The notes below the pieces were generated by a model. It did not search any database. It was not told the DNA's origin and saw only the letters and a program-made list of their open reading frames with translations. Shown in pieces: positions 23,152 to 31,880 of a stretch of 36,211 nt of DNA. Both the position numbers and the translations under genes were made by a program. Within the stretch, counting starts at the first letter, position 1. The number at the start of each line of letters is the position of its first letter. This stretch comes from Paenibacillus sp. MSJ-34 (lineage in GTDB: Bacteria; Bacillota; Bacilli; Paenibacillales; Paenibacillaceae), in the NCBI RefSeq assembly GCF_018918005.1, contig NZ_JAHLPR010000054.1:1-36211 (forward strand), given 5' to 3'.

Positions 23152-24237
23152 CTATTCCGACATCCATACAAGCTTGCCGCGCGTATTGATATATCCCTCG
23201 ATATACCAGTCGTCATAACTTGGTCTCGTTTCCTTCGTTCTTACATACACTTTGGCCAGTTTGCCGCGGAACGAATCCGCCCATTCCAGCGAAGGCTTGA
23301 CGACGTACTTGCCGGTTTTATCGATGAATCCGTATTTCTGCCCTGGGCTTGCCGGCGCTAAACCGTGGACGAATGTCCCACCAGCAAGCACGTTCGCGCT
23401 CGCGATGACCTTCTCGCCTTTTTTGTTAATATAGAACGATTTGCCGTTCCGCTCCACAAAGGCCAATCCTTCCGAGAACGGTCCGGCGGAAGTGAATTGC
23501 GGTTTGAGAATATATTTTCCTTCCCGGTCGATATATCCGTATTTGCCGTTGACGTATACGCGCGCCGCGCCGTCGGAGAACGGCGCCGCATCGGCGAAAC
23601 GGGCGGGAATGGCGAGCTTGCCCGTCTTATCGATATACCCGTACAAGCCGTCCACAGCCAATTTGACGGCGGCCAACCCTTCCGAGAAATCGGAGGTGCT
23701 GCTGAATCGGTATGGAATAACGAGCTTGCCGGTTTTGTCGATATAGCCGCTCGCTTTGCCCATATTGACCCGGGCCATACCTTCCTTGAAATGCGAGGCG
23801 ACATGATAAACCGGTTGAATGACGCGTTCGCCTTTCTCGTTCAAATAACCGTATCTTACCGCATTCTTGCCGTTCTCTAACTCGATTTGCTCCCCGAATA
23901 AGACCATGCCGTCCGACCAATAACTGCAGCGATTGATCGGGCAATCGAAGAGGCGGCTGCCGTTTGCATCATAGTAGATTTGTTTGCCCCCGGCCTTGTC
24001 GACGACGTACGGAGGATTCCCCGGCTCTTGGCCGTACCCGTCATACACCGGTTCTATGATCGTCTCGCCCTCCCCGTTTATAAAGCCGTATTTTCCGTCC
24101 TTCCATATCGGATACAGCATATCCGCTTCGGCCGAAGCGGCAGGTTCGAACTTGGCCGGCGCTTCTGCCGCAGCCGTTCCCGCATAAGCAAAACATAGCG
24201 ACAATACGAGCGCGTAAGACAATATCGCTTTCTTCAA
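23152..24237 (-). CDS. secreted WG-repeat protein
   Basis: This is a 361-residue secreted protein with a signal peptide (residues about 1-25, ending TAAAEA). It carries seven to eight WG-type repeats of about 45 residues with the core Y-G-[FY]-I-[DN]-x-x-G-[EK]-x-[VI]-[IV]-x-P, for example 'YGYIDKTGKLAIPARFADAAPFSDG' and 'YGYIDREGKYILKPQFTSAGPFSEG'. The repeats are beta-rich, and the function of the family is unknown. There is no S-layer or sortase anchor, so it is probably released or loosely bound. The start is TTG 24237 with GGGAGG seven bases upstream. It is monocistronic with its own terminator. Confidence 0.87.
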   Translation of the reverse strand: MKKAILSYALVLSLCFAYAGTAAAEAPAKFEPAASAEADMLYPIWKDGKYGFINGEGETIIEPVYDGYGQEPGNPPYVVDKAGGKQIYYDANGSRLFDCPINRCSYWSDGMVLFGEQIELENGKNAVRYGYLNEKGERVIQPVYHVASHFKEGMARVNMGKASGYIDKTGKLVIPYRFSSTSDFSEGLAAVKLAVDGLYGYIDKTGKLAIPARFADAAPFSDGAARVYVNGKYGYIDREGKYILKPQFTSAGPFSEGLAFVERNGKSFYINKKGEKVIASANVLAGGTFVHGLAPASPGQKYGFIDKTGKYVVKPSLEWADSFRGKLAKVYVRTKETRPSYDDWYIEGYINTRGKLVWMSE

Positions 24238-24369
24238 TTTTCTTCCTCCCCATGAAGTGCATTGTTATTCAACTTTTTAGCATCATATCCAAAATGATCA
24301 TACCACCGACAGCCGGCGCTTGCCAATATGAAGAACCTATGCCGCAATCCGGCCGTTCGGAAATGTTTG

Positions 24370-24396
24370 CATATATGACGATTGTTGTCATATATG
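24370..24396. promoter_or_regulatory. perfect 10-7-10 inverted repeat upstream of the SDR gene
   Basis: CATATATGAC (24370-24379) is matched exactly by its reverse complement GTCATATATG (24387-24396) with a 7-bp spacer. The two arms are 17 bp apart centre to centre. It lies 53 bp before the SDR start codon, a typical operator position. The regulator that binds it is not obvious; the WYL regulator is a distant candidate. Confidence 0.6.
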
Positions 24397-24449
24397 ATCG
24401 GTACAATGAAGATGTAATCAAAAACATACGTTGAAGGAGCGATCGATGG

Positions 24450-25319
24450 ATGAAACCGTTACAGGGAAAAATAGCGGTGGTAGCCGGGGCGACACGCGGA
24501 GTCGGACGCGGCATTGCCGTTAGTTTGGGCGAGGCAGGGGCCACCGTTTACTGTACCGGAAGGAGCGTGCGCGGCAATCCGTCAAGCATGGGCCGCAAAG
24601 AAACGATAGAGGAAACGGCGGAAATGGTGACGGCGCGCGGCGGCATCGGCATACCGATGCGGGTGGACCATACTTCGGAAGAAGAGGTGAAAGCTTTCTT
24701 CCGGCAAGTTGCGGAACAGCAAGACGGAAGGCTTGACATATTGGTCAACGACATTTGGGGCGGAGATCCGCTCACGGAATGGGATACGCCTTTCTGGCAA
24801 CATTCGCTTGCGGGCGGATTGTCCATGCAAAAAACGGCCGTCCAATCGCACATGATTACCAGCTATTACGGAGCGCCGTACATGGTTGCCCGGCGCGAAG
24901 GGCTCATCATTGAAATTACGGACGGCTCCGATTACCGTTATCGCGGCAATTTATATTACAGCCTTGCCAAAGTATCGGCGATCCACCTCGCGGAGGCGAT
25001 GGCCGCGGAGCTTCGCCCGCATCAAGTTGCGGCGGTGGCCGTCACGCCGGGCTTTCTCCGCTCCGAAGCGATGCTGGACCATTTCGGCGTGGCAGAGGCC
25101 AATTGGCGCGATGCCGTCGCCAAAGACCCGCATTTCAGCGAATCGGAAACGCCGTACTTTATCGGGCGCGGCATTGCCGCCCTCGCCGCCGATTCGCGGT
25201 TGTTCGAGAAATCCGGCTCCGTGTTGACAAGCTGGGGCCTTTCCGATGAATACGGCATATCGGATATCGACGGCAGACGGCCCCATTGGGGCAATTATGC
25301 CGCCAAGCAAGGCTTCTGA
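24450..25319 (+). CDS. SDR-family NAD(P)-dependent oxidoreductase
   Basis: This 289-residue enzyme has the short-chain dehydrogenase fold. 'VVAGATRGVGRGIA' is the nucleotide-binding glycine motif and 'YSLAK' the catalytic Tyr-x3-Lys. In place of the usual NNAG the sequence has 'LVNDIWGGDP', as in the DHRS1-like subgroup. 'TPGFLRSEAMLDHFGVAEANWRD' is the cofactor/substrate loop, also typical of that subgroup. The substrate is unknown. AAGGAG lies ten bases before the ATG. It is a single gene with an inverted repeat in its promoter region, converging on the WYL regulator. Confidence 0.9.
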   Translation: MKPLQGKIAVVAGATRGVGRGIAVSLGEAGATVYCTGRSVRGNPSSMGRKETIEETAEMVTARGGIGIPMRVDHTSEEEVKAFFRQVAEQQDGRLDILVNDIWGGDPLTEWDTPFWQHSLAGGLSMQKTAVQSHMITSYYGAPYMVARREGLIIEITDGSDYRYRGNLYYSLAKVSAIHLAEAMAAELRPHQVAAVAVTPGFLRSEAMLDHFGVAEANWRDAVAKDPHFSESETPYFIGRGIAALAADSRLFEKSGSVLTSWGLSDEYGISDIDGRRPHWGNYAAKQGF

Positions 25320-25334
25320 ATCGACGAGCGTTCT

Positions 25335-25382
25335 GAGCTTGGTATCTAGACCGCGCCTCGGCCAAATCGAGATACCAAGCTC
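25335..25382. repeat. 13-bp perfect inverted repeat between convergent genes
   Basis: GAGCTTGGTATCT (25335-25347) and AGATACCAAGCTC (25370-25382) flank a 22-bp loop. No immediate T-run follows; TTTTTT occurs about 20 bases later on the plus strand. It may be a weak bidirectional terminator between the SDR gene and the WYL regulator. Confidence 0.5.
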
Positions 25383-25440
25383 ATTCCTTCGCCTATTTGC
25401 TTTTTTGATATTTTCAAAAGCTTCTAAAACGCAGCCGTTG

Positions 25441-26358
25441 TTATGGATAGAGCTGCGCGATCTTCGCCAGATGCCGCCGCAACTCTTCGATCAATTCCGG
25501 CGGGGACAGCACCTGGACGTTTGAGCTATAGCTGAGGATATGCCGAATCGCATGCCCCTTCGAATAATATGAATTCGTTACATGCATGAAGCCGTCCGGT
25601 TTCGCTTCGATTCGTCCGGCTTCGAATTCGTCCCTTACTCTCGTCTTCACCGCCGGATGAAAACGAAGGACGGCCGGGAACGGAACGGGTCTTTCCTCGG
25701 AATCCCGTCTCGTTTCCAATTGCTCCAACGTCATCGCGCGGCGAACGAACGTGTCCGGCAACGTTTGCAGCCGGCTGATACGGGACAGCCGGAATATCCG
25801 GAAATCGGAGCGGATCCGGCAATAACCCCATACATACCACGCATAACCTTTCAAATATAGCCCCATCGGCTCGATCGTTCGTTTCGTTTCCGAGCCGTAA
25901 ACATCCCAATATTCGAATGCCGCGAGCCGCGATTCCCGAATCGCGGCGTTGAGCGGTCCGATCTTCTCCTTCTCGTTCGGCGTCGGCGCATAATTCAAAT
26001 GGAGGTTGGAGCTTTCCTCCTGTACGGAACGGCCGGGGACGAGCGATCCGATTCGTTCCAGCAAGCCGGCAATGTCTTGATTGTCCGTGGCCGATTGAAA
26101 TCCCCGCAGCGCCGTGCAGATGAATACGAAATCTTCAAGCGTCAAGTATTGTTTATCCAGCCGATAGCCCTCCATAATCTCGTAACCGCCGTCCGAACCG
26201 GGAAACGATACGACGGGAATGCCCGCTTGATTGATCGCCTCCATATCCCTGTATATCGTTCGGAGCGATACTTCAAAGCGCTCGGAGAGTTCCGCAGCGG
26301 TTACTCTTCTCTGATTTAACAATGCCATCGTAATCGCCAACAGCCGATCCAGCTTCAA
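25441..26358 (-). CDS. YafY-type transcriptional regulator (HTH_11 plus WYL)
   Basis: This is a 305-residue protein. Residues about 1-55 form a DeoR-like HTH_11 domain ('LNQRRVTAAELSERFEVSLRTIYRDMEAINQAGIPVV'). Residues about 140-215 are the WYL domain, with 'GLYLKGYAWYVWGYCRIRSDFRIFRLSRISRLQ' as its conserved core, followed by the WCX C-terminal region. WYL domains bind nucleic acids or nucleotide ligands. The start is TTG 26358 with GGAGG about eight bases upstream. A minus-strand promoter TTGTAC-N17-TATACG can be read near 26477-26505. It lies beside the SDR gene and head-to-head with the PTS operon; either may be its target. Confidence 0.88.
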   Translation of the reverse strand: MKLDRLLAITMALLNQRRVTAAELSERFEVSLRTIYRDMEAINQAGIPVVSFPGSDGGYEIMEGYRLDKQYLTLEDFVFICTALRGFQSATDNQDIAGLLERIGSLVPGRSVQEESSNLHLNYAPTPNEKEKIGPLNAAIRESRLAAFEYWDVYGSETKRTIEPMGLYLKGYAWYVWGYCRIRSDFRIFRLSRISRLQTLPDTFVRRAMTLEQLETRRDSEERPVPFPAVLRFHPAVKTRVRDEFEAGRIEAKPDGFMHVTNSYYSKGHAIRHILSYSSNVQVLSPPELIEELRRHLAKIAQLYP

Positions 26359-26591
26359 TTGCTATCCCTCCAAGCATTAAAAAAGAATGAACAGTATTAC
26401 ATTCTGCGAACCGACCGGATCTCCTCCTTCCCGCATCTTGTCCGAATCCAAAAAAGTTTCCGCCCGCCGAATGCGAAACCGTATAATTTTGCAAACTAGA
26501 ACGTACAATGATTGCACTGTCTTTAGCCAAATGCCGTTAAGTATAATGACTTACAGGAAAGGTAAATCCTATTGGAAGGGGTTGGAGGAAT

Positions 26592-28709
26592 ATTCTTGAT
26601 GAACGAAGCACTTCGATGCTCGCGTTGTTGCAAGAGACGGAGGATTACGTTCCGGTGCAAGAATTGATGAATGCCTTTCATATTTCCAAACGGACCGTCT
26701 ATTACGATATGAGTAAAATTAACGACTGGCTGCGGGACAATCGTCTCCCTCCCGTCGAATACGTCCGCGGGACAGGGTTTCTCCTTCCCGAAAAATCGCG
26801 CAAGCAGCTTCCCGGCAAAGCGAAAGAGATTCAGCCGAATCATTATTACTTGTCGCGCAACGAACGGAAAGCTTGGCTAGGCTTGCATCTTATTAGCCGG
26901 GCGAAACCGATGTTCCTCCACGATATGGAACAACTGCTGCAAGTCAGCCGGGGGACCGCTCATTCCGAGCTCAAAGCGCTGCGGGAAGAGTTGGCCGGAT
27001 TCGGACTGCATGTCAAGTTTCAGCGCAAGCAAGGATATACGGTGCAGGGAAACGAGAAAGATCAACGAACGGCCCTCTCCCATTTTCTGTCCGAACTGCT
27101 GTCCCATATCAGTTGGAAAGACTTCGTCTCGCAAGTCCAAGGGTTGGTCAACGCCAATCTGTATAAATCCCATATCCCCTCTTTCCGGGAAGAGCAATTG
27201 TCCGCCGTTTACGACATTATCGCTTCCGGCGAAAGAACGATCGGCATGGAATTGACTGACGAGACGATCGTCGAGTTGGCCGTTCGGTTAATTTTCTACA
27301 CGAACCGGATTATTCAAGGGAAAACCGTCTCGATGGACCGGGACGAGAGAGAAGCTTTGCAAGCGACTCCGCAATTCAAAGCGGCGCTCGATATTTCGCA
27401 AAAGCTTGGCGAATTGTTCGAGATCCAATTGCCGGAGGATGAGGCTTGTTATATTACCGTTCATCTATTGGCTGCCAAAGTCAATAAGATGGAAGACGAA
27501 TCGGACGATCTCGAAACGATGCGGCTGCGCAAGGCGACCGGCCGAATGATCGATACGTTCGAGCGGCTCGGATGCGTTTATTTCCAACAACGCGAAGCGT
27601 TGGAGAAACAGCTGTTTCTTCATGTGAAATCGGCTTATTACCGGATCAAATACGGCCTTGCCAAGGAAAACCCTTTGACGGACACGATGAAAGACAAATA
27701 CCGGGAAATATTCGAATTGACCAAAAAATCGGTGCACCCGCTCCAGGAACTGCTCCACAAGCCTATTGACGAGCATGAGATCGCTTATTTGTCCATGCAT
27801 TTCGGCGGCTGGCTGCGCAGGGAACAAACCGAGCCGGCACCGCGCAAATCGGCGGCAATCGTATGCGTAAACGGCGTGTCCGCTTCGCGGATATTGAAAA
27901 TTCAGTTGGAGCAATTGTTCCCTGCCGTCGATATCGAAGCGATTCTTTCTTTGCGGGACTATGAAGCGTTCGACAAACCGGTCGATTTTATTTTTTCTAC
28001 CGTGCCGTTAACCGGCGCGAACGCTCCCGTCTTTATCGTCAACGCCATTTTGAGCGATACGGAGAAAGCGCATTTGCTCAATCAAGTACATCCTTATCTG
28101 GACGGCGGAAACGCAATGCCCGGCCCATCGGCGCAGACCATCGTCGACATCGTCAAAAAACACGCGACCATAGGCGATGAAAACGATTTGCACGAAGATA
28201 TCCAACGCTATTTAACGGCAGCGCGCACCCAAACGCCGGAAGACCGCAAACCGGCGTTGCAAGATTTGCTGCCCCTATCCCGGATCGCCGCGGTCGACAA
28301 AGCGGAAGATTGGCGCTCCGCAATCCGGCTCGCCGCCGAACCTTTACTGAACGAGGGATGCATTATTCGCCCATATGTCCAAGCCATGATCGGCAAAATC
28401 GAGGAACGCGGCCCTTATATCGTCGTTGCGCCCGGCGTCGCGATCGCGCATGCCAGGCCCGAGGACGGCGTCGTCCGCGTTTCCATGGCGCTGCTTTGCA
28501 TCCGGCGGGGCGTCGCTTTCGGCAGCGATCCGAAACATCGCGTTTGCCTGCTGTTCGTCTTGGCTAGCTCGGACGGGGAAACGCATCTCAAAGCGCTGTC
28601 CCAATTGACGGCCATGCTCAGGGAGGACAAGAACCGCGATCGACTGGCGAATGCAGCCGACGAGTCGGAAATCTTTCGAATGATCCGTCAATATTCCACT
28701 ACTTCATAG
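26592..28709 (+). CDS. PTS operon regulator (HTH, two PRDs, EIIB-like and EIIA domains)
   Basis: Counted from ATG 26616 the protein has 697 residues. It has an HTH_11 domain (about 1-58), a second HTH (about 85-135), PRD1 (about 185-290, His283), PRD2 (about 300-400, His336 and His395), an EIIB-like domain with Cys417 in 'VCVNGVSASR', and an EIIA domain with His612 in 'VAIAHARPEDGV'. This is the MtlR/ManR type of activator: phosphorylation by EI/HPr and the cognate EII tunes its activity. The first histidine of PRD1 appears missing. Its start is uncertain: homologous sequence seems to begin at 'LDERSTSML', which would need ATT 26592, while ATG 26616 has no ribosome binding site. It leads the operon, 24 bp before the EIIA gene. 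Confidence 0.88.
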   Translation: MLDERSTSMLALLQETEDYVPVQELMNAFHISKRTVYYDMSKINDWLRDNRLPPVEYVRGTGFLLPEKSRKQLPGKAKEIQPNHYYLSRNERKAWLGLHLISRAKPMFLHDMEQLLQVSRGTAHSELKALREELAGFGLHVKFQRKQGYTVQGNEKDQRTALSHFLSELLSHISWKDFVSQVQGLVNANLYKSHIPSFREEQLSAVYDIIASGERTIGMELTDETIVELAVRLIFYTNRIIQGKTVSMDRDEREALQATPQFKAALDISQKLGELFEIQLPEDEACYITVHLLAAKVNKMEDESDDLETMRLRKATGRMIDTFERLGCVYFQQREALEKQLFLHVKSAYYRIKYGLAKENPLTDTMKDKYREIFELTKKSVHPLQELLHKPIDEHEIAYLSMHFGGWLRREQTEPAPRKSAAIVCVNGVSASRILKIQLEQLFPAVDIEAILSLRDYEAFDKPVDFIFSTVPLTGANAPVFIVNAILSDTEKAHLLNQVHPYLDGGNAMPGPSAQTIVDIVKKHATIGDENDLHEDIQRYLTAARTQTPEDRKPALQDLLPLSRIAAVDKAEDWRSAIRLAAEPLLNEGCIIRPYVQAMIGKIEERGPYIVVAPGVAIAHARPEDGVVRVSMALLCIRRGVAFGSDPKHRVCLLFVLASSDGETHLKALSQLTAMLREDKNRDRLANAADESEIFRMIRQYSTTS

Positions 28710-28732
28710 GACACACTAAGGAGGATTTTACC

Positions 28733-29179
28733 ATGCGTTTTTTAGAAAAAAGCCTGATTGCGCTCGATATCGAGGCGAATAGCGCCGAAGACGCCATTCG
28801 CGCGGCCGGACAGCTTCTCGTTGACGGCGGCGCGGCCGAACGGAGCTATATCGAAGCGATGCTGGAATCCTATCGGGACAAAGGGCCCTATTTCGTGCTC
28901 GCTCCCCATATCGCTTTGCCTCACGCGAAGGCCGAAGACGGAGTGCGCGAAGCGTCCGTTTCATTCGTCCGTCTCAAACAGCCGGTCCGATTCGGCCATC
29001 CTGCGAACGATCCGGTCGAGCTCGTATTCGCGCTCGGTTCGTCGAGCAGTTCGGATCATATCGCTTTGTTGCGGCGATTGACGACATTGTTGAACGATCC
29101 GGCCAATGTAACCGCGATGCGTCAAGCTCAAACGGCCGGCGAAGTCGAAGCGTTGCTCGCCAAGGCGGAAGCGAAATAA
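28733..29179 (+). CDS. PTS EIIA component, mannitol/ascorbate type
   Basis: This 148-residue cytoplasmic phosphotransfer protein accepts phosphate from HPr and passes it to EIIB. It covers one PTS_EIIA_2 domain. His64 in 'PHIALPHAKAEDGV' is the phosphorylated residue, with the usual partner His59 five residues before it. The sequence resembles UlaC/SgcA-type EIIA proteins and also the EIIA domain at the end of the regulator directly upstream. A strong AAGGAGG site lies before the ATG. It is second in the operon, ahead of the separate EIIB and EIIC genes. Confidence 0.9.
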   Translation: MRFLEKSLIALDIEANSAEDAIRAAGQLLVDGGAAERSYIEAMLESYRDKGPYFVLAPHIALPHAKAEDGVREASVSFVRLKQPVRFGHPANDPVELVFALGSSSSSDHIALLRRLTTLLNDPANVTAMRQAQTAGEVEALLAKAEAK

Positions 29180-29241
29180 CGTCTCACCCCGATTTGCCAT
29201 AACGAAAAATAACTGACAAACAAAAAATGGAGGTAATAAAT

Positions 29242-29505
29242 ATGAAAATTTTATGCGTATGCGGATTAGGTCAAGGTACAAGTCTCATTTTACGAATGAA
29301 TGTGGAGAGCGTGTTAAAAGAGCAAGGAATCCAGGCAGACGTAGAGCATACGGACGTTTCCACCGCATCGAGCATGTCGGCCGACTATATCGTAACCAAC
29401 AGCGAGCTTGCGCAAAGCTTGCAAGGCCATGATGCCAAAATCGTCATCGTCAACAATTATTTCGACCTGAACGAAATTAAAGAAAAATTGAAAGAAGTTT
29501 TGTAA
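29242..29505 (+). CDS. PTS EIIB component, lactose/ascorbate type
   Basis: This 87-residue protein carries phosphate on cysteine to the incoming sugar. 'MKILCVCGLGQGTSLILRM' is the P-loop, and Cys7 in C-G-x-G-x-G-T-S is the expected phosphocysteine. The rest ('ADVEHTDVSTASSMSADYIVTNSELAQSL', 'KIVIVNNYFDLNEIKEKL') fits the PTS_IIB lactose-cellobiose/ascorbate fold of UlaB and SgcB. ATG 29242 has GGAGG eight bases upstream; an in-frame ATG five codons earlier overlaps that site. It lies between the EIIA and EIIC genes. Confidence 0.9.
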   Translation: MKILCVCGLGQGTSLILRMNVESVLKEQGIQADVEHTDVSTASSMSADYIVTNSELAQSLQGHDAKIVIVNNYFDLNEIKEKLKEVL

Positions 29506-29529
29506 AAGCCTACGTAGGAGGAGTGTCCA

Positions 29530-30825
29530 ATGGACGTTATTTTTTGGATAGCCACGAATATTTTCGGAACGCCGGCAATCCTGCTCGGATTTATCGTTTT
29601 AGCGGGATTGGTTTTGCAAAAGAAGACGACCAGCCAGATTGTTAGCGGAACGTTCAAGGCGGTCATCGGATTTCTCATCATCGGGGCCGGCTCCGGCGTC
29701 ATCGTCAATGCGCTGAACGTATTCGAACCGATGTGGAAAGAAGTATTTGGGCTCGAGGCCGAGTCTTTAGGGCAATTTCTCGGCCAAGACGCGTTTAACG
29801 CCAAATTCGGCAGCGCCGTTACGCTCGCCATGTTGGTCGGCTTTCTCATCAACGTGCTGCTTGCCCGCTTTACGAAATTCAAGTTTATTTATTTGACCGG
29901 CCACATGATGTTCTGGACGGCCACGATCTTTGCAGGAATCGTCGTTCATACGGCCGGGGACGTTTCCCTTTGGAAGCTCGTTCTATTCCTTGCCATCATC
30001 CTCGGATTGTACTGGACGCTCCAGCCTGCTTTAACGCAGCCGTTTATGCGCAAAATTACCGGGAACGACAATATCGCACTCGGTCATACTTCCGCATCGG
30101 TCGCACTGCTCGCAGCGTTGCTTGGCAAATGGTTCGGCAACAAAAACAACGATTCCGAAAAAATCAAAGTGCCGAAAGGGCTTGAATTTCTCCGCGACTC
30201 CAACGTCATTACGGCGCTTAGCATGGGCGTATTGTTCCTGGTGGGCTCGATCGTCATCGTCATGAAAGGGACGCCCGGCGCCCAGCAATTGATCGCGCTG
30301 GCGGGAGATCAAAACTTCATTGTGTACTCCATCATTCAATCCTTGACGTTCGCCGGGGGCATCGCGATCGTGCTGATGGGCGTGCGGATGTTCATCGGGG
30401 AACTGGTACCGGCATTCAACGGGATCGCGACCAAAATCGTTCCCGGCGCGAAACCGGCTCTCGACTCCCCCGTCACGTATCCATATGCTCCGAACGCGGT
30501 CATCCTCGGCTTTATCGGAGCGTTCGTCGGCGCGTTGATTTGGCTCGTCGTACTCGGCAACACGGTGGCCTACATTTTCGTACCGACAATGATCGTGCTC
30601 TTCTTCCACGGGGCGACGGCCGGCGTATTCGGCAACGCTACCGGAGGGGTGCGCGGCGCATTGATGGGGGGATTCATAACGGCTACGGTCGTCGCTTGGG
30701 GACAGTTCGTCATGGTTCGCTTCCTCCTCTCGTCGACTGTGCCGGATACGGCGATGTGGGCCGCGGACTCCGATATGTTCATATTGGGACCGATCATTCG
30801 CTTCCTGGCGCAACTGCTGTTCTAA
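29530..30825 (+). CDS. PTS EIIC permease, ascorbate (UlaA/SgaT) family
   Basis: This 431-residue integral membrane permease has about eleven hydrophobic segments. The N-terminus 'IATNIFGTPAILLGFIVLAGLVLQKKTTSQIVSGTFKAVIGFLIIGAGSG' is the diagnostic start of the EIIC-Ula (SgaT/UlaA) family. Later motifs such as 'FFHGATAGVFGNATGGVRGALMGGF' match the same family. UlaA of E. coli imports L-ascorbate, but this family also includes members with other, mostly unknown substrates. AGGAGGAG precedes the ATG. The gene lies directly after EIIB and before the catabolic enzymes. Confidence 0.92.
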   Translation: MDVIFWIATNIFGTPAILLGFIVLAGLVLQKKTTSQIVSGTFKAVIGFLIIGAGSGVIVNALNVFEPMWKEVFGLEAESLGQFLGQDAFNAKFGSAVTLAMLVGFLINVLLARFTKFKFIYLTGHMMFWTATIFAGIVVHTAGDVSLWKLVLFLAIILGLYWTLQPALTQPFMRKITGNDNIALGHTSASVALLAALLGKWFGNKNNDSEKIKVPKGLEFLRDSNVITALSMGVLFLVGSIVIVMKGTPGAQQLIALAGDQNFIVYSIIQSLTFAGGIAIVLMGVRMFIGELVPAFNGIATKIVPGAKPALDSPVTYPYAPNAVILGFIGAFVGALIWLVVLGNTVAYIFVPTMIVLFFHGATAGVFGNATGGVRGALMGGFITATVVAWGQFVMVRFLLSSTVPDTAMWAADSDMFILGPIIRFLAQLLF

Positions 30826-30873
30826 TCGATCGTACGGCATGATTTCACATCAACGAATTGGAGGTACAATAGG

Positions 30874-31866
30874 ATGAGTTTTATTCGAACTTTGGACGCA
30901 GATATTTCGAAAGATCAGTTGGGTTTCACTTATTCCCACGAGCATATCGTATGCCGGCCGGCCCACTGGGCGGAGCGCAACGAAGACGACATGCTGCTCG
31001 ACGATCCGGAGAAATCCAAACTTGACGTGCTTGATTTCAAGCGGCACGGCGGACAGGCAATCGTGGACGCTACGGCCATCGATTACGGCCGCGATGTGCC
31101 GGCGGTCCATAACATCATGAAAGAAACCGGCGTCCGTATTGTAGGCACGGCCGGTTTCAACAAAAGTTTTCTGTGGGACGCCGCAGTGAAGGACGAACTC
31201 AAGCCGTTGATCGGCAATTATAAAACGTATTATGAATGGATCGAGGCGAAAAGCGTCAACGAGCTTGCCGAATTCGTCATCCGAGAAGTCGAGGAAGGCT
31301 TGGAAGGCACTCCGTTTAAAGCGGGACAAGTCAAGTTCGGCACGGGATACAACCGGATTACGCCGCTGGAGGAAAAAACGCTGCGTGCCGTCGCCCGCGC
31401 TCACCACGAAACGAAAGCGCCGATCCACTCCCATACCGAAGTGGGTACGATGGCATTGGAACAAATCGAGCTGCTGCGAAGCGAAAATATCGATTTAAGC
31501 TTCCTGAGTCTCGGCCATATGGACCGCAATCCGGATCCGTATTACCATGAACAGCTCGCGAAGACGGGCGCGTACCTTTCCTTCGACGGAATCGCCAAAA
31601 TCAAGTACGCTCCCGAAAGCACACGCATTCATCTCATTCTCGAGCTCGTGCGGAAAGGATACGAGGATCAAATCTTGATCAGCGGGGACACGGCTCGCAA
31701 AACGTATTACAAGCATTACGAACACGGCCTCGGATTGGAATATATTATCGCCAAATGGGTTCCGCGTTTTATCGACGAGGCGAACCGGGCGGGATTCGAC
31801 GGACAGAAGCTTGTAGAGAAATTTTTCGTGAAGAATCCTGCGAACTGTTTCGCTTTTAAACGGTAA
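30874..31866 (+). CDS. phosphotriesterase-family hydrolase, probable phospho-lactonase
   Basis: This 330-residue enzyme belongs to the phosphotriesterase homology (cog1735) branch of the amidohydrolase superfamily. All six binuclear-metal ligands can be placed: His22 and His24 in 'YSHEHI', the carbamylated Lys154 in 'GQVKFGTGYN', His187 in 'HSHTEV', His215 in 'LGHMDRN' and Asp272 in 'SGDTAR'. Characterised relatives in Listeria, Bacillus and Mycoplasma hydrolyse phosphorylated sugar lactones and are encoded beside Ula-type PTS genes, as here. The inferred reaction is therefore opening of a phospho-aldonolactone made by the PTS. GGAGG lies about nine bases before the ATG. Confidence 0.9.
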   Translation: MSFIRTLDADISKDQLGFTYSHEHIVCRPAHWAERNEDDMLLDDPEKSKLDVLDFKRHGGQAIVDATAIDYGRDVPAVHNIMKETGVRIVGTAGFNKSFLWDAAVKDELKPLIGNYKTYYEWIEAKSVNELAEFVIREVEEGLEGTPFKAGQVKFGTGYNRITPLEEKTLRAVARAHHETKAPIHSHTEVGTMALEQIELLRSENIDLSFLSLGHMDRNPDPYYHEQLAKTGAYLSFDGIAKIKYAPESTRIHLILELVRKGYEDQILISGDTARKTYYKHYEHGLGLEYIIAKWVPRFIDEANRAGFDGQKLVEKFFVKNPANCFAFKR

Positions 31867-31880
31867 AGGAGGCGCGGCAA

